DNA of 64,000 nt from Mesostigma viride (lineage: Eukaryota; Streptophyta; Mesostigmatophyceae; Mesostigmatales; Mesostigmataceae). A model generated the notes under the pieces. It was not told where the DNA came from. It searched no databases and saw only the letters and a list, made by a program, of their open reading frames with translations. Made by a program: the position numbers and the translations under genes. Each line of letters begins with the position of its first letter. Position 1 is the stretch's first letter. The stretch is taken from NCBI GenBank assembly GCA_009746045.1, contig RPFO01000764.1, positions 192,501-256,500 on the forward strand. Reading direction: 5' to 3'. This document shows positions 9,499-20,807 of the stretch, in pieces.

Positions 9499-10168
9499 TG
9501 TTACGCCCAGACCTTTGTATGGGCGTAACAATGCCTTCAATAAATAAGTCGAAAGTCATTTGTTATTCGTTTGGGACTTTCGATAGCTCGCTTTCATAGT
9601 CCGCCGGACTATAGGACTCAATTCGGGACTTATTTGGGAATTTGTCCTAAGTTCGGGACTTTGTGTGTTTATTTGGTACTTTGTGTGTTTCGGACCAGTT
9701 ATTTTGGGCCTAGCCAGAAGTACGAGATCTTCTAGGGGCCGGGCCGGCCCTAGACGTCATACAGAACCTATTGGGGCTTGACGGCAGTATCTGGAAGATC
9801 GGCGCGCATGTCGGCGCGCCTGCACACCAACTTGCCAGCTTGGTAGCGCAGCTAGGTGAAATTGGTCTGAGGACGATGGACTCCCTCTCTTTGGTTTGAT
9901 GATTAATGAAACGAGTGTTGACGACTCTCTCAGACCAAGGGGCACTATAATCCGGATGTCATTTGCCTCATGACATGCCGTGTTATATAGCTAGATTAAT
10001 TAATCATGCTATAAGGCCTAGCTGAGGATAAACCGCTGCTCAGTTAGTCAATTTACTGCGATCTTTGCTTGCTATCGCGGTACGCGGATGCGCGGCTATG
10101 CCGGCTTATTAAACTGCACCTTATACTAGATTAGATCTTTCGCCCCGTCCGGCTCGCGGGATGTAACA
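9499..10168 (+). repeat. 5' LTR of the Gypsy element
   Basis: This 670-bp LTR has TGTTAC and GTAACA termini and is nearly identical to the 683-bp 3' LTR. The differences are mostly small insertions in TA-rich stretches, which implies a fairly recent insertion. Confidence 0.93.
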
Positions 10169-10169
10169 C

Positions 10170-10181
10170 TGGATCGGAGGT
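10170..10181 (+). other. Candidate primer-binding site
   Basis: The sequence begins TGG one base after the 5' LTR (TGGATCGGAGGT), as expected for pairing with the CCA end of a tRNA. It does not match the usual initiator-Met PBS, and the primer tRNA is not identified. Confidence 0.5.
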
Positions 10182-10888
10182 AGTTCTAGAGGTTTTCGAC
10201 AGGTGCTCGCGAAGAGCCCTTGTGTTTAAGCCGCAAGGTGCATTCTTAATAGCGCAGGGCCTGCGCAGGGCCGGCCCAATATTTAGCGAGATAGAAGGCC
10301 GAGTTCGACCCGCCAGCCTGGGAAACTGGCTGTGGTGAACGGCGGCATCGTCTAGCTGAAAGGGCGGTCATAGTGTAGGGCTTAGAAGCATCTCCTGTCG
10401 ACTGGGCACCGACGGGGAGCTCGGCTCTGCACCACAACAAGGAATCGGCGCCAAGCTAGGGAGGAAAGTCGGCTGCGCAACGCCAAGGTATGTTTGGCAT
10501 GCAGTATGTGGTAGTCGCTTGCAGCCAACCGCCTTGCTCCGTCTCTCTTACCTGCACGCGTAGGAGGTGAGGTGATGTGCGCCCATCGATCCTTGTTGTT
10601 TTGTTTGTGAATTGTCGTTTCTGTGACGTATTGTGACTAGCGTCCTGGCTGCGAAAGCTGTGGGCGCTGGTAGGGTGGTTTCCGTGGCTTCGTCCTTGCG
10701 AAAAGGCGGGCAGTTATCACGGAGGCTACCCTCTTGTATGGAATTAGGGCGCGAAGCTCCTGATTTCTGTGATAGTGATTAGATTAGAGCCAGTTGGCAT
10801 CCCCCCCCTGTGACAGGTCACACACTAGAGGTAAAAAGGTTCCTTTCTCTTTTCTATCTCTGTCTGCTGGCAATAGACAACGTGTGTG
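10182..10888 (+). other. Gypsy 5' leader, non-coding
   Basis: About 700 bp lie between the PBS and the first plausible ORF. I see no convincing coding region; packaging and translation signals would be expected here but none can be identified by eye. Confidence 0.5.
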
Positions 10889-11314
10889 ATGGCTAATAGT
10901 AATAATAGAAATAATATTAGATATAATAATGGAGCACTTGGGGGTTGGGATAGTGATGTATCTAGGCAACTTTACTATGCTGTGGCACATGATGGAGGCA
11001 CAGGGAAAGTAGGTATTTTCTATAGCTGGGTAGACTGCAAGAACTATATAGTGGATAGGCATAGGGCTATCTTTAAGGGATTCAAGACAGCATGGGAAGC
11101 AGATAGGTTTATCCAGGAATACATGACACGTCCAGTAGGCTTGCACGTAGAGGCACCACCTCAGGAGATTAGGACTCGCCCAATGCCTAGGGGCCGTAGC
11201 TGTGCACCCAATAGTGCAACAGTAGAGAGCAGGACGGGGGACACACAGGCTGTCACAGTCACGTTCAGCCAACTCACTGTCAGCACCCCACCTAGGCAGC
11301 CACCTAGTTTCTAG
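10889..11314 (+). CDS. Viroplasmin-like (RNase H1 N-terminal domain) accessory protein of the Gypsy element
   Basis: This is a 141-residue ORF from ATG 10889. After an Asn-rich start, residues ~29-80 read YYAVAHDGGTGKVGIFYSWVDCKNYIVDRHRAIFKGF (shown in part), ending in AWEADRFIQEY. This is the pattern of the caulimovirus viroplasmin/RNase H1 N-terminal hybrid-binding domain: aromatic YAV, G-I-Y-W, a V--h-a-FKgF strand and an A--F helix. The C-terminal third is Pro/Arg-rich and disordered. In RNase H1 this fold binds RNA-DNA hybrids, and in caulimoviruses it occurs in the P6 translational activator. Here it sits alone, upstream of gag. A role in translation or hybrid binding is inference. Confidence 0.7.
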   Translation: MANSNNRNNIRYNNGALGGWDSDVSRQLYYAVAHDGGTGKVGIFYSWVDCKNYIVDRHRAIFKGFKTAWEADRFIQEYMTRPVGLHVEAPPQEIRTRPMPRGRSCAPNSATVESRTGDTQAVTVTFSQLTVSTPPRQPPSF

Positions 11315-11474
11315 AGGAGTAGAGTACTAATTATAGCTTACTATATATATAGCTACATTAGCAGAATAACGTAGGGCAGTCGCTTGGTTGATTGCTTGTG
11401 GGCATGTGCATGGCATTTTCCTCCTTCTTCCTCTCTCCTTCCTTCCTTCTCTTGTGGATGTGGTACTGGTAAAC

Positions 11475-13597
11475 ATGCCGCGGGGTAAAAAGAAGGTACG
11501 CGGCACGACTAGGAGTCATTCCGAGGAGGGAGGTGCAGACTTGGATAGGCAGGGCAGCCCAGAGTACCAAGTACAGGAGGTATCACAACAGGGCTCGTCC
11601 TACCAGCAAGGCAGTCCTGTAGGTCACCCAGGTGAGCTGGCTAGTACCTCCCGTGAGCCGCGAAGGCCACGAGGAGCGGATAGGATGGATAATAGGGAGG
11701 AATACCAGCCGCAGCGAATGCAGGCTGAGTATAACCAGCTGATGGAACGGGCAGGTGATGAGGCCCGGCCCAGATCGAATCCCACGAGTGCAGCCCAGCA
11801 CCTGGCAGTGCAGCCGCAGCAACACCCGCCAGTGCAGCCGCAGCAGCACCCGTGCAGTCCCCACAGCAGCATTCGGAACAGCAACAGCCGTTGCCGCAGC
11901 AGTGGCAGCAGCAGCCAGTACAGCAGCAGCAGCCACCGCCGCCGCAGCAGCAACAGTGGCAGCAGCCGCAGCAGCTTCCGCCGTTGCAGCAGCAGCAGCA
12001 GCCGCTAAGCCAGCCGACCGGGTCGCAGATGTTTGGTCCGCTTAGTCAGAACGCGACCTATTATCACGCGCAACGTGCCCAACGATTACAACATCCCTGG
12101 GCGAGCGGTCGACGGGTTTCTTTTGGCAGTGACCTGCAGTCCAATGCGACATCGCTGTGGACCCAGGACGAGGCTAGGGTTCCACCGCCGGTATACGATG
12201 AGGCTGGGCCCGCGTCGTCCCATCCGGCGCGCAATGTCCCAGCAGCCGGACCTGCGCGGCCGAGCGTGTCGCATGGCAATAACCTCAACTTGAGTCGCAT
12301 GGCACCCAGTGATCCTGGCTACGCGCATCCCTCGTCTGTCTGGCTACAACGCAGCGCGACTAGGTCAGCGCCTGCATCGGCAGATGACTCGTTGTCGATC
12401 TTTAATGTTCCGCCATATCGCGCAGTGGGCGGACCTCGGGCCGACGCGTTTAAGGCGCCGCCCATGCCTGACTTTAAACCAGTGCCCAAGCTGCGCGCGA
12501 CTATGAACCCTCGCGAGATCGACGAATGGACGCGTATGTGGGTACAGATCTACTGGGCGTGGTGCAACCACAATGGGTGGGAGCTAGCTACCGAGGTTCT
12601 TATCTCCTACGTCGTCACCAACTGCATGGATCCCTCAGTGGTCGGCATACTCAACTGTGAGAGTGTCGCGTCGCGCTTGTACCCTCGCACAGTAGAGGAG
12701 CTACTAGAGCGCATTGAGCGCAAGCTGGTGCCCCCTGACTGGAAGCTCCACGAGCGTCTGGCTTTTTCCAAGCTACGCCAAGGCACCACGCCGTTCCGCG
12801 AGTTTCTGACAGAGTTTGAAGCATTCTCGGCTCGCCTTGAGGACTTGACCTGGACCGAATATAGGGCGCGGTTCATTGAGGCGCTGAGTCCGGAACTCCT
12901 AGATGAGGTGCTAAAGCGCTTTGCTGAGATACCGTGGGAGCAGTGGGATGTGATCGAGATCCAGCAGTACCTTCTAAAGGTGTCAGATGTGCTCGCACGC
13001 CGCCGCGCAGCGGTCACCTATCGGCATGCTGGTGCTGCACCGCGTCGCGTCCACTTCACTACGGTGGACCAAGATGGGTCCTCTGAGGACATTATCGACC
13101 ACGAGCAGGAGGACGGCGACTATGAAGCGCCCCAGGTCAATGCAATCGATGCGTCCAAGGCGCGATGCTTCCGGTGCGGCGAGGTCGGTCATCTCAAGAA
13201 GGACTGCACGCGACCACCACGGGATCGCGATCGTGGCGACGAGCAGACGTCACCCCGTTTCTCCGGGCCTGCCTTCGGTAAGCGCCCGGAACAAGCACGG
13301 CGCCCAGACCGGCCTCGCAACGCGGGCGAGCGCGCAGCCAAGTTGCAGGACGCCCGGCAGCGTCCCACGCAGCACCAGACGCCCCGCGCTACGGGTCCTT
13401 CGTTCCAGCGGGTGAACCGCGAGTTGAATGAGTTGTTCTCACAGCAACAGGACTCGGGTAATGGCGCCTCGGGGGTTATGGATGGCAAGGCGGTCGCCGG
13501 CTATGGGCATGGCGACGAGGAGGATGAGGTAGAGGGGGAAGAGTGGACCGGGCGGTCGAACGAGGCGGTCTCCCGGCCCTCCGTTCCTCGTGCGTAG
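11475..13597 (+). CDS. gag: Gypsy Gag, with a frame break in the CAG-rich region
   Basis: The natural ATG is at 11475 (MPRGKKK), followed by a charged disordered part. At about 11848, within CAG repeats, the frame must change to reach the main ORF that continues to 13597. The polyglutamine/proline stretch (11800-12005) is followed by a helical capsid-like core (EIDEWTRMWVQIYWAW to VSDVLARRR) matching retrotransposon Gag. A CCHC zinc knuckle (CFRCGEVGHLKKDC) lies at about 13166-13207. Gag would build the particle and bind the RNA. The break could be a real indel, an assembly error in the repeat, or slippage. The end overlaps pol in the -1 frame. Confidence 0.82.
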
Positions 13598-16500
13598 TGT
13601 CCCTGCCTACACGGATAGAGGTAGATGTAGGACAGGTAGATAAGGTAGCGCAAGTCAATAACGTCGGGCAGATAGACAGCTTAGATAAGGACACCCCGTT
13701 GGTAGCGAATACCAGCGCGGGCGCAGAATCAGTCGTTACAGTAGATAGTCGCACCCCGCTTGTAGCGAATACAAGTGCGGATGCATCCTTGGGCGAGACT
13801 TCTGCCCCAAGCACGCAGCTGGCCACGGGTAGCGCAGCGAGCTCCGACCAGCCTACGCGCGCAACTCCGGCTGGTACCCGCAACTTGCTCCTTTTTAGGG
13901 GAGGTCTGGCTGTACCGGGATCAGCATTAGACCCCTACCTCAAGGACAAGACCGTCATGGACGTGCAGTTCATGGTGGACACGGGTGCGTCTACGTCGTT
14001 CATCAACGAGGCATTGGCGCGTCGCGCAGGATACGACATCCGGCCACATGCGACAGTGGTGAATGTGACCTATTCAGATGGTCGCAAGAGCCCCTCGCCT
14101 GGTCGGGTTGATATCAAGGCTGTGATTCAAGGCATCCCTGTGGAGCTCACAGCCACGGTCGCACCGCTGGGAGCTGCCGACATCATCATCGGCATCGACT
14201 GGCTGGACGCGCAGGATGTGGACATTAGCATTCGGCGTCGCGTGGTGTGGTTCCCTGACGGTTCCTTTTGGAGTCCTGTCAGCGAATACCAAGTGCAGGG
14301 CCCCGACGTGCATAACATCACGCACGAGCGGGAAGTCACCCAGCCCCGCAACGCCTCGCAGATCCTCATGAGCCTCAAGTCACTGGAGAGTAAGCTGCGT
14401 CGAGGCAAGGAGTACTACATGTACCGTCTTGACCTCTCCAACATAGAGGTTCTCCTTAATGAGATCGGCGTGGGGTTTACACCCGAGGAGACGGAGCGTT
14501 ATAACGCGGTTCTAGCGCGACGGGAGAAGCTCTTTGACGAAAGCAAGCAGGAGTTTCCCCCGCACCGCTCAGTGCTCCACCGCATCCAGGTGAAGGAGGG
14601 CTATGGTCCCACGTCCTCCCCCATGTACCGCATGGGTCCAGTTGAGCTGGTGGAGCTGAAGAAGATCTTGATGGCGCTCTTGGAGCGGGGTCTCATCGAG
14701 CCTAGCAATAGCCCCTTCTCGGCTGGTGTGCTACTGGTCCCTAAGCCTGGGGGCAAGTGGCGGCTCGTCACGGACTACCGGAAGCTCAATGCTATCACGG
14801 TAAAGTCCAAGTACCCCCTTCCGCGCATCGACGATATCTTCAACCGCGTCCAAGGAGCCACGTGCTTTACAGTCCTAGACTGCGCGGATGGCTTCTGGCA
14901 GCTTCGCATCGCCCCGGAGGATTGTCACAAGACGGCGTTCAACACGCCCTTTGGGCATTACCAGTTTCGGGTGGCCGCGATGGGTTTGTGCAATTCCCCC
15001 GCGAGCTTCCAGATGCTCATGAACGACATCCTCCGCCCTGTCATGGGAACCGCGCATCTTCCGCAGGTTTCCCGTGACCTCAAGGACCCCAACAGGGGCG
15101 TGAAGCCCCCGTGGTCCTACAAGCGCACATGCGCTCTCGCGTACCTGGACGACATCCTCGTGTACTCCAAGACTTTCGAGGATCACTTAGAGGACGTCGA
15201 CACAGTGTTGCGCATTATGGAAGAGGAGCATCTTTCGGTCCGCAAGGCCAAGGTCCGCGCTGGACGCAGCGTGCCCTTTTTGGGTCACACCCTCTCTGCC
15301 GCTGGCGTCGCGACGGACCCCGCAAAGATTGCTTCCATCCAACAGTGGCCGACCCCGACCGACGTCAAGGGTGTGCGCAGCTTTTTGGGTATCGCGTCAT
15401 ACTACCGACGCTTTATCCCCCGCTTCGCGACAATAGCTGCCCCCATCAACGCCCTCCTCAAGAAGGGTGTTCCCTTTGTCTGGTCGGAACCGTGCCAGCA
15501 GGCCTTCGAGGCCCTCAAGCACAGCTTGACCACAGCACCCGTGCTCGCTATCCCGGATCCGTCAAGGCCCTTTGTGGTGGCCACGGACGCGAGCAAGGTT
15601 GCGATTGGCGGCGTCCTCCTGCAGGACCAGGGTCAGGGGTTACAGCCGGTTGAGTATATCTCCCGCACCATGATCCCCGCCGAGCGTAACTACCCGGTGC
15701 ATCAGCAGGAGCTTCTTGCTGTGGTCTACTGCTGTCACACTTGGCGCCATCATCTTCTCGGGGCTCAGTTTGACGTTGCGATTAGCGAGCAGGGGGACCT
15801 TGATCCCCACCGGCTGATCATCCACACGGACCATCGGCCCCTCACGCACCTGCTCGCCCAACCTAACTTGACGCCCCGTCAGGCGCGGTGGATGGAGTAC
15901 TTGTCTCAGTTTGCCCCTTTCAAAATTCAGTACGTGAAGGGTGCAGAGAATGTGGTCCCGGACGCCCTTTCTCGGCGGGCGGACTACGCAGATTTTTATG
16001 AGACTATGGACGTACTTCACACCACATGTGGCTCCGCGCAGGAGCCTGGCTCGCCTTGTGGCGACCCAGGGTCGCCGCACAGTCGCTATCTGTTCCACAC
16101 CGGTCGCACGACCCAGGACGACCTGTCTCCCGACTGGGAGGCCGCGCGCGAGGACGTGCGCGCCCCCGGGGAAAGGGAGGGGTCCCGGTCACGAGTGCCA
16201 CTCAGCCACGTGGTACCGGCTCAGGGAATTTTTCACCTGCAGCGCATCGGGCCCCCTACCATTTTTTCGGAGTACGTGCACCAAACCCTTGAGGAGGAGG
16301 CGGACACGTACACGATCACTTCTGTCCTGGAGACGTTGATTAGTCGGTTCACTGTCACGGAGCCCGCGGCCTTAGAGGCAATCAGGTCGCACCCCAAGCA
16401 GATGGGCAAGCTCCCGTGCAAGTTCCAGGACGGGCGACTCTATGTCATGGTGAGGCCAGACTGCTGGCGCCTGTACGTCCCGGAGTTATGTCGAGCGGCT

Positions 16501-17424
16501 CTGCTCCATGAGCTCCATGACTCTCTCGCCGGTGGCCACCAAGGGATCCACCGCTTGCTGCCACGGGCCAGAAAGAACTTCTATTGGCCAGGCATGCGAG
16601 AGTACATTGAGACGTACGTGCGCGAGTGTCCATCATGTCAGATCATGAAGTCCCGCAATACGGGCTCACAGGCGGTCCCCCAGACCCTACCAGACCCGAT
16701 GGGCCCTTGGGATTCCCTGATGATGGATTTTGTTGGCCCCTTCCGGAAGACCAAGAATGGCAACAGCATGATTCTGGTTTTCCTGGACCGTTTGACGCGC
16801 ATGTGTCACCTGGCACCATGTCCGGCCGAGCTCACGGCCGAGGCTTGCGCTAAGCTATACCTTCACCACGTGTTCAGGTACCACGGACTCAGCCGGCAAT
16901 TCATATCGGACCGAGACAAGCTGTTCACGGCCCGCTTCTGGCAGGAGTTCTTTGAATGCCTGGGCACCAAGGTGTCGCTGGGGACAGCATATCACAGCTC
17001 GTCCTCCCACCTGGTGGAGAGGCTGAACCGCACAGTGCAAGAGACCATGCGCCACTACACCGACGCGGTGGGAAGCAACTGGGAAGAGTTCTTGGGTTTG
17101 GTGGAGTTCTCCCTGAATAACGCCCCCCAGGCAGCTCATGGCTTCACACCATTCTTCCTCAACACGGGCAGGCATCCGCTCACGCCGACTGACCTTCTCA
17201 CAAGCCCAGCCTTAGCTGAAAAGTCGGTCCGGCGAGACACCCTCGAAGGGGTGGAGAGGCTGCTGGTCCAGATGCGCCAGGCCCATGACAGTGCGGTCAA
17301 GGGCTACCGGGCCGCCGCAGCGCTATATGGCGAGGACTGCTGGCCGCCTAGATGCGCGCACGCCGGCCATCGAGGTGGGCGACTGGGTACTGGTGGAAGG
17401 CCCCCGCCTAGGACGTTTCTCTGA
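13528..17424 (+). CDS. pol: Gypsy Pol: protease, RT, RNase H, integrase
   Basis: The frame is open from about 13528 and overlaps gag by ~70 bp in the -1 frame, so Pol is presumably made by ribosomal frameshifting, though I see no canonical slippery heptamer. Domains in order are: retropepsin with DTGAS (near 13979); RT with YPLPRIDD, VLDCADGFWQL and the catalytic YLDD (near 15140); RNase H with ATDAS and HTDHRPL; an H2C2 integrase zinc finger (H-H-CPSC, 16500-16640); and a DDE integrase core (MDFVGPF, SDRDKLF, VERLNRT). The frame is lost near 17325-17340, and the missing C-terminus continues in the next ORF. Confidence 0.93.
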   Translation, partial: GRGGRVDRAVERGGLPALRSSCVVSLPTRIEVDVGQVDKVAQVNNVGQIDSLDKDTPLVANTSAGAESVVTVDSRTPLVANTSADASLGETSAPSTQLATGSAASSDQPTRATPAGTRNLLLFRGGLAVPGSALDPYLKDKTVMDVQFMVDTGASTSFINEALARRAGYDIRPHATVVNVTYSDGRKSPSPGRVDIKAVIQGIPVELTATVAPLGAADIIIGIDWLDAQDVDISIRRRVVWFPDGSFWSPVSEYQVQGPDVHNITHEREVTQPRNASQILMSLKSLESKLRRGKEYYMYRLDLSNIEVLLNEIGVGFTPEETERYNAVLARREKLFDESKQEFPPHRSVLHRIQVKEGYGPTSSPMYRMGPVELVELKKILMALLERGLIEPSNSPFSAGVLLVPKPGGKWRLVTDYRKLNAITVKSKYPLPRIDDIFNRVQGATCFTVLDCADGFWQLRIAPEDCHKTAFNTPFGHYQFRVAAMGLCNSPASFQMLMNDILRPVMGTAHLPQVSRDLKDPNRGVKPPWSYKRTCALAYLDDILVYSKTFEDHLEDVDTVLRIMEEEHLSVRKAKVRAGRSVPFLGHTLSAAGVATDPAKIASIQQWPTPTDVKGVRSFLGIASYYRRFIPRFATIAAPINALLKKGVPFVWSEPCQQAFEALKHSLTTAPVLAIPDPSRPFVVATDASKVAIGGVLLQDQGQGLQPVEYISRTMIPAERNYPVHQQELLAVVYCCHTWRHHLLGAQFDVAISEQGDLDPHRLIIHTDHRPLTHLLAQPNLTPRQARWMEYLSQFAPFKIQYVKGAENVVPDALSRRADYADFYETMDVLHTTCGSAQEPGSPCGDPGSPHSRYLFHTGRTTQDDLSPDWEAAREDVRAPGEREGSRSRVPLSHVVPAQGIFHLQRIGPPTIFSEYVHQTLEEEADTYTITSVLETLISRFTVTEPAALEAIRSHPKQMGKLPCKFQDGRLYVMVRPDCWRLYVPELCRAALLHELHDSLAGGHQGIHRLLPRARKNFYWPGMREYIETYVRECPSCQIMKSRNTGSQAVPQTLPDPMGPWDSLMMDFVGPFRKTKNGNSMILVFLDRLTRMCHLAPCPAELTAEACAKLYLHHVFRYHGLSRQFISDRDKLFTARFWQEFFECLGTKVSLGTAYHSSSSHLVERLNRTVQETMRHYTDAVGSNWEEFLGLVEFSLNNAPQAAHGFTPFFLNTGRHPLTPTDLLTSPALAEKSVRRDTLEGVERLLVQMRQAHDSAVKGYRAAAALYGEDCWPPRCAHAGHRGGRLGTGGRPPPRTFL

Positions 17425-17842
17425 GAAGGTAGAGGGTGAGCTCAAGACAAAGCTCCGTCCTATGTTCCTGGGGCCACACAAGGTTCTGGAGAAGCTCGGA
17501 GATGTGATGTTCAAGGTGGACATCCCGAGCTCCTGGAACACCTCCTCCAACTTCCATCGAGACCAGCTCAAGTTATACCACCAGAACTCCATCCAAGGTC
17601 GGCTCAACCCGCCGGCCCCTGTCGAGTACAACCCCGAGACTGGAGAACAGGAAGACGAGGTGGCCGAGATCTGGTGGACCACCGGGACATCAAGCGTGGG
17701 AGAGGTAGACAGCGACAGTATCGCGTACGGTGGCGTTTTGCTCAGCATGATTACGAGGATTCGTGGCGAACCGACCGAGAATGAGCTAGAAGGGTGTGAA
17801 CGTCTGCTTCGCGAGTATAAGGCCAAGCATGCCCTCCACTAG
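17340..17842 (+). CDS. pol: Gypsy Pol C-terminus (GPY/F-like module) after a frameshift
   Basis: In the +1 frame relative to the main pol ORF, the sequence reads RTPAIEVGDWVLVEG, LRPMFLGPHKVLEKLGDVMFKVDIP and FHRDQLKLYH. This is the usual C-terminal part of Gypsy integrase, with the SH3-like GPY/F region, followed by an acidic tail. It is plainly the continuation of the integrase, displaced by a one-base indel close to 17330. There is no chromodomain. The integrase would lack this DNA-binding end unless the indel is an assembly error. Confidence 0.8.
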
Positions 17843-18141
17843 GCTACCGCGAAGGTAGTAGTGGTGGGGGCGCTATGACAACGGGCTTGATCACGTGTAG
17901 CCAGGATGCCGCGAAGGCACTTGTGTTATTCACGTCGATGTGTACGCACCATCGTGGTAATTGGGTATAAGAGCATAGTATCAAGTGTACCCCTTTTTCA
18001 CACTCACACGCCTTAAGTCGAGTGTGTGATGATGGCAGATGCTTCCACAGCAGCCCGACAGCGATCGAGGAGCTCGAGATATCGTTGTTCGCTGACAACG
18101 TTGACTTGAGGATGGACATGGACATGAACGTCCCGCAGCCA
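17843..18141 (+). other. Gypsy internal region between pol and the hAT insertion
   Basis: There is no recognisable coding content. The last 8 bp (18134-18141, CGCAGCCA) are the left copy of the hAT target duplication. Confidence 0.5.
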
Positions 18142-18518
18142 CAGTGATTGGCCATACGCCGTATTATACGCCGTATTTAGCGTATTATGCGCGATACGCA
18201 AGCGGCGCGTACGAAAATGGGGTACTTTTATACGCAACGCGTATTTTTGCGCATTTTTGCGTATTTTTGCGTATTTTTTGGCATATTTTTGGCTTACGAG
18301 GTGGGTGCATTTGCTTGCCTAGACTGCGGCGCGCCGACCTGTAGTAGGAACAAATAATTGCGTGATGAGCTAGCTAGTGTATAATGCAAGAAAGCGTTCG
18401 AATCGTGACTTGTGAAGGCGGGAATGTGAAGGCGGGAAGGCTGAAGACTAAAGACAACAGGTGACAAGGTTTCTTTGTCTGCCAGCAACATCAGTGCGTA
18501 GCATATCGACATCCAGGC

Positions 18519-20807
18519 ATGGCTGACGCGAGTGAGGAGTCAATGGAACACAATGATGATGTGCGGCCCGATGAAGAAGAGGCCGCATCCGAAACTGTCT
18601 GGACATACATTAGCAAAGAGCGCATCCTCAAGAACGGGCTGCAGACAAATAACTACTTCATGGAGTGCTCACTCTGCCAGGCAAAGTTCAGTGGTTCTTC
18701 TACCCGAGCAAGGTGCCATATCCTGGGCGGCTCGTACGCAAAGGACGCAAAAGTGTGCCCTTGCAAGAAGCCACCGCTGGTACTCCGTTACAAGATGCTG
18801 ATTGAGCAGGCGGAGAAGGATAGCACTGCCAAGAAACGGAAGGCGACTAGTGACGCCAAGAAGCAGGCTGATGTGCGGGCGGCGTTTAAACGCATCATGC
18901 TTCCAGACGTTGTAGAAACCGACGGCTTGGACTGGCAGTCCGTTCATGCCACTGATGCCAGCAACACCGACTCGGGGCGCGCTGCTGGGGCGGCTGGGCC
19001 AAGCGGATCATCAAAGAGCAAATCCACCGACGGTAATTTGCCCGCAGCTTATGGGCTCAGCAAAGAGCAGCTGGACGAGGAGCTGTACGTGCAAGGCATT
19101 CATTTGCGCTGGCGTGCCCTTCCATGTCATCGGCAACCCAGTATTCCGGGCTGCTCTCACCAAGATCAGCAGGGGGGGCATGTGCAGCCAGCTGGGATAC
19201 ATTCCGCCGGACCAGCGCACAATGCAGAGACGCGATGCACCCCGCGTGGCTGCTAAGGTGGAGGAGGACGTGAGCAAGCGCCTGGAGCTGGCTGAAAGGA
19301 CGGGAGGCACATTTGGTGTTGATGGGTGGAAGGACTGCTCTGGACAGTCACTCATCATGAATGTGTTCCACCTGCCTGATTTTGTGCACTTCGTGGGGTT
19401 GGACAACGCCACTGGCGAGAAAAAGACCTCCGAGTACATGGCTAGCCTGCTGTGTGACCGCCTTCGCGAGGTGGGCCCGGAGAAGGTGGTGCAGCTGATT
19501 TCTGACACCACGAACTCCATGGAGAAGATGAAGGAGCTCGTGGTGGCTCACTTTCCCCACATCATCACCTCCAAGTGTGCCGCGCACTGCATCGACCTCC
19601 TCATGGAGGACATGTACAAGGAGTCAATCATCGCGGACACGCTTGACAAGGTGGACACGGTGGTCTCCTACGTGCTCAGCCATGAGAAGGTGAAGTTCTG
19701 CTTCATGATGCGTGTGAGGGCGGACGACGGCACTGCCAAGCCAAAGTGCCTGAAGAAGCACGCGGAGACCCGGTTTGGTACAAGGTAGAGAATTATGTTT
19801 CCCTCATTCGTATCACCTGCCATTATTACGTACCCGATAATCGAATACCTTGTCTTGGCTTTACGGTGCAATGGTTATAACATGTTCCTGGTAACCACAT
19901 ATGTGGGACACTGGGATGTGCCATATGTTTGTCACTTGTCATCATTGCCAGATTTCTTTCAGCGGAGAGCGTGCATGACCTCAAGGCAAACCTCATGGTG
20001 ACATTCGAGAACGACCAGCTGGCTGCCGCGTCCAACAAAGGGGATCGTGGTACTATCACATTCGACAAGGTGGCTGGCATCATCAAGGAGTCCACCTTCT
20101 TCCCCAGGGTCAAGATGCTGGTGGAGCTGTTCAAGCCCCTGAACGAGGTGCTCAAGCTGTTTGACAGCGACAGACCGGGCACGGGCAAGGTCTACCACCG
20201 CATGTTTGAGCTCAACGAGTTCGTCGGGGGCAAGGATTTGTCACTCCCCCCCACCGTGAAGGCAAGGCTGGCTGTAGCGGTCCGCAAACGGTGGGACTAC
20301 ATGTACTCCATCATCCACGGGGCGGGCTACGTGCTCGACCCGTCCTTCTGGAAAGGGCACAATCAACAGTCCAATGGAGAGGTCATGAAGGGCTTTCGCG
20401 AATGCTGCAAGGAGGTGCATGGCCCTGGGCCTGTGGCAGACCTCGCCATGCTGCAGTTGGATCAGTACTTCAACCAGGTGGGAGACTTTGACTCTGATGA
20501 TGCCAGGAGGCAAGCCCAGTTGTGCAGCGTGGAAGTCGAGGGCAAGCCGGGGGTTTTCACTGTCGAGCCCTACCAGTGGTGGCTTACCTGGGGGGGAGGT
20601 GTCCCTGAGCTGCAGCGTGTGGCTGTCAAGGTGCTGGCCCAGCCAGTATCCAATTCAGCCGTGGAGCGTGTGAACAGCACGGCTGGGTGGATCAAGTCCC
20701 TCAGGCGCAACAGGATGACTGATGAGACCCTAAACCGCATGGTCTATGTCTGCCACAACCTGCGTGCCCTGAACAAGATCAAGGTGTTTGAGGATGATGA
20801 TGAGTAA
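18519..20807 (+). CDS. hAT transposase (BED finger, DUF659-like, hATC), one intron, one frameshift
   Basis: ATG 18519 opens a frame with a BED-type zinc finger (CSLCQAKF then a C-H cluster). At about 19098 one base disrupts the frame, which continues as AFICAGVPFHVIGNPVFRAAL, VDGWKDCSGQSL and a KCAAHCIDLL block up to 19784. A 167-bp intron (19785 GTAGAG to 19951 CCAG) is inferred because joining gives a smooth TRFGTRFLSAESVHDLK. Exon 2 runs to 20807 and ends with the hAT dimerisation region (EPYQWWLTWG to QPVSNSAVERVNSTAGW). It would cut and paste the element by its terminal repeats. The frameshift probably inactivates this copy. Confidence 0.85.

Noticed and set aside
11800-12005. CAG-rich tract as a CRISPR or satellite array
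   Set aside because: It is imperfect trinucleotide repetition coding for a Gln/Pro-rich Gag segment, with no spacers.
13528-13597. Canonical -1 slippery heptamer in the Gypsy gag-pol overlap
   Set aside because: No X-XXY-YYZ sequence is present in the overlap; the mechanism remains unknown.
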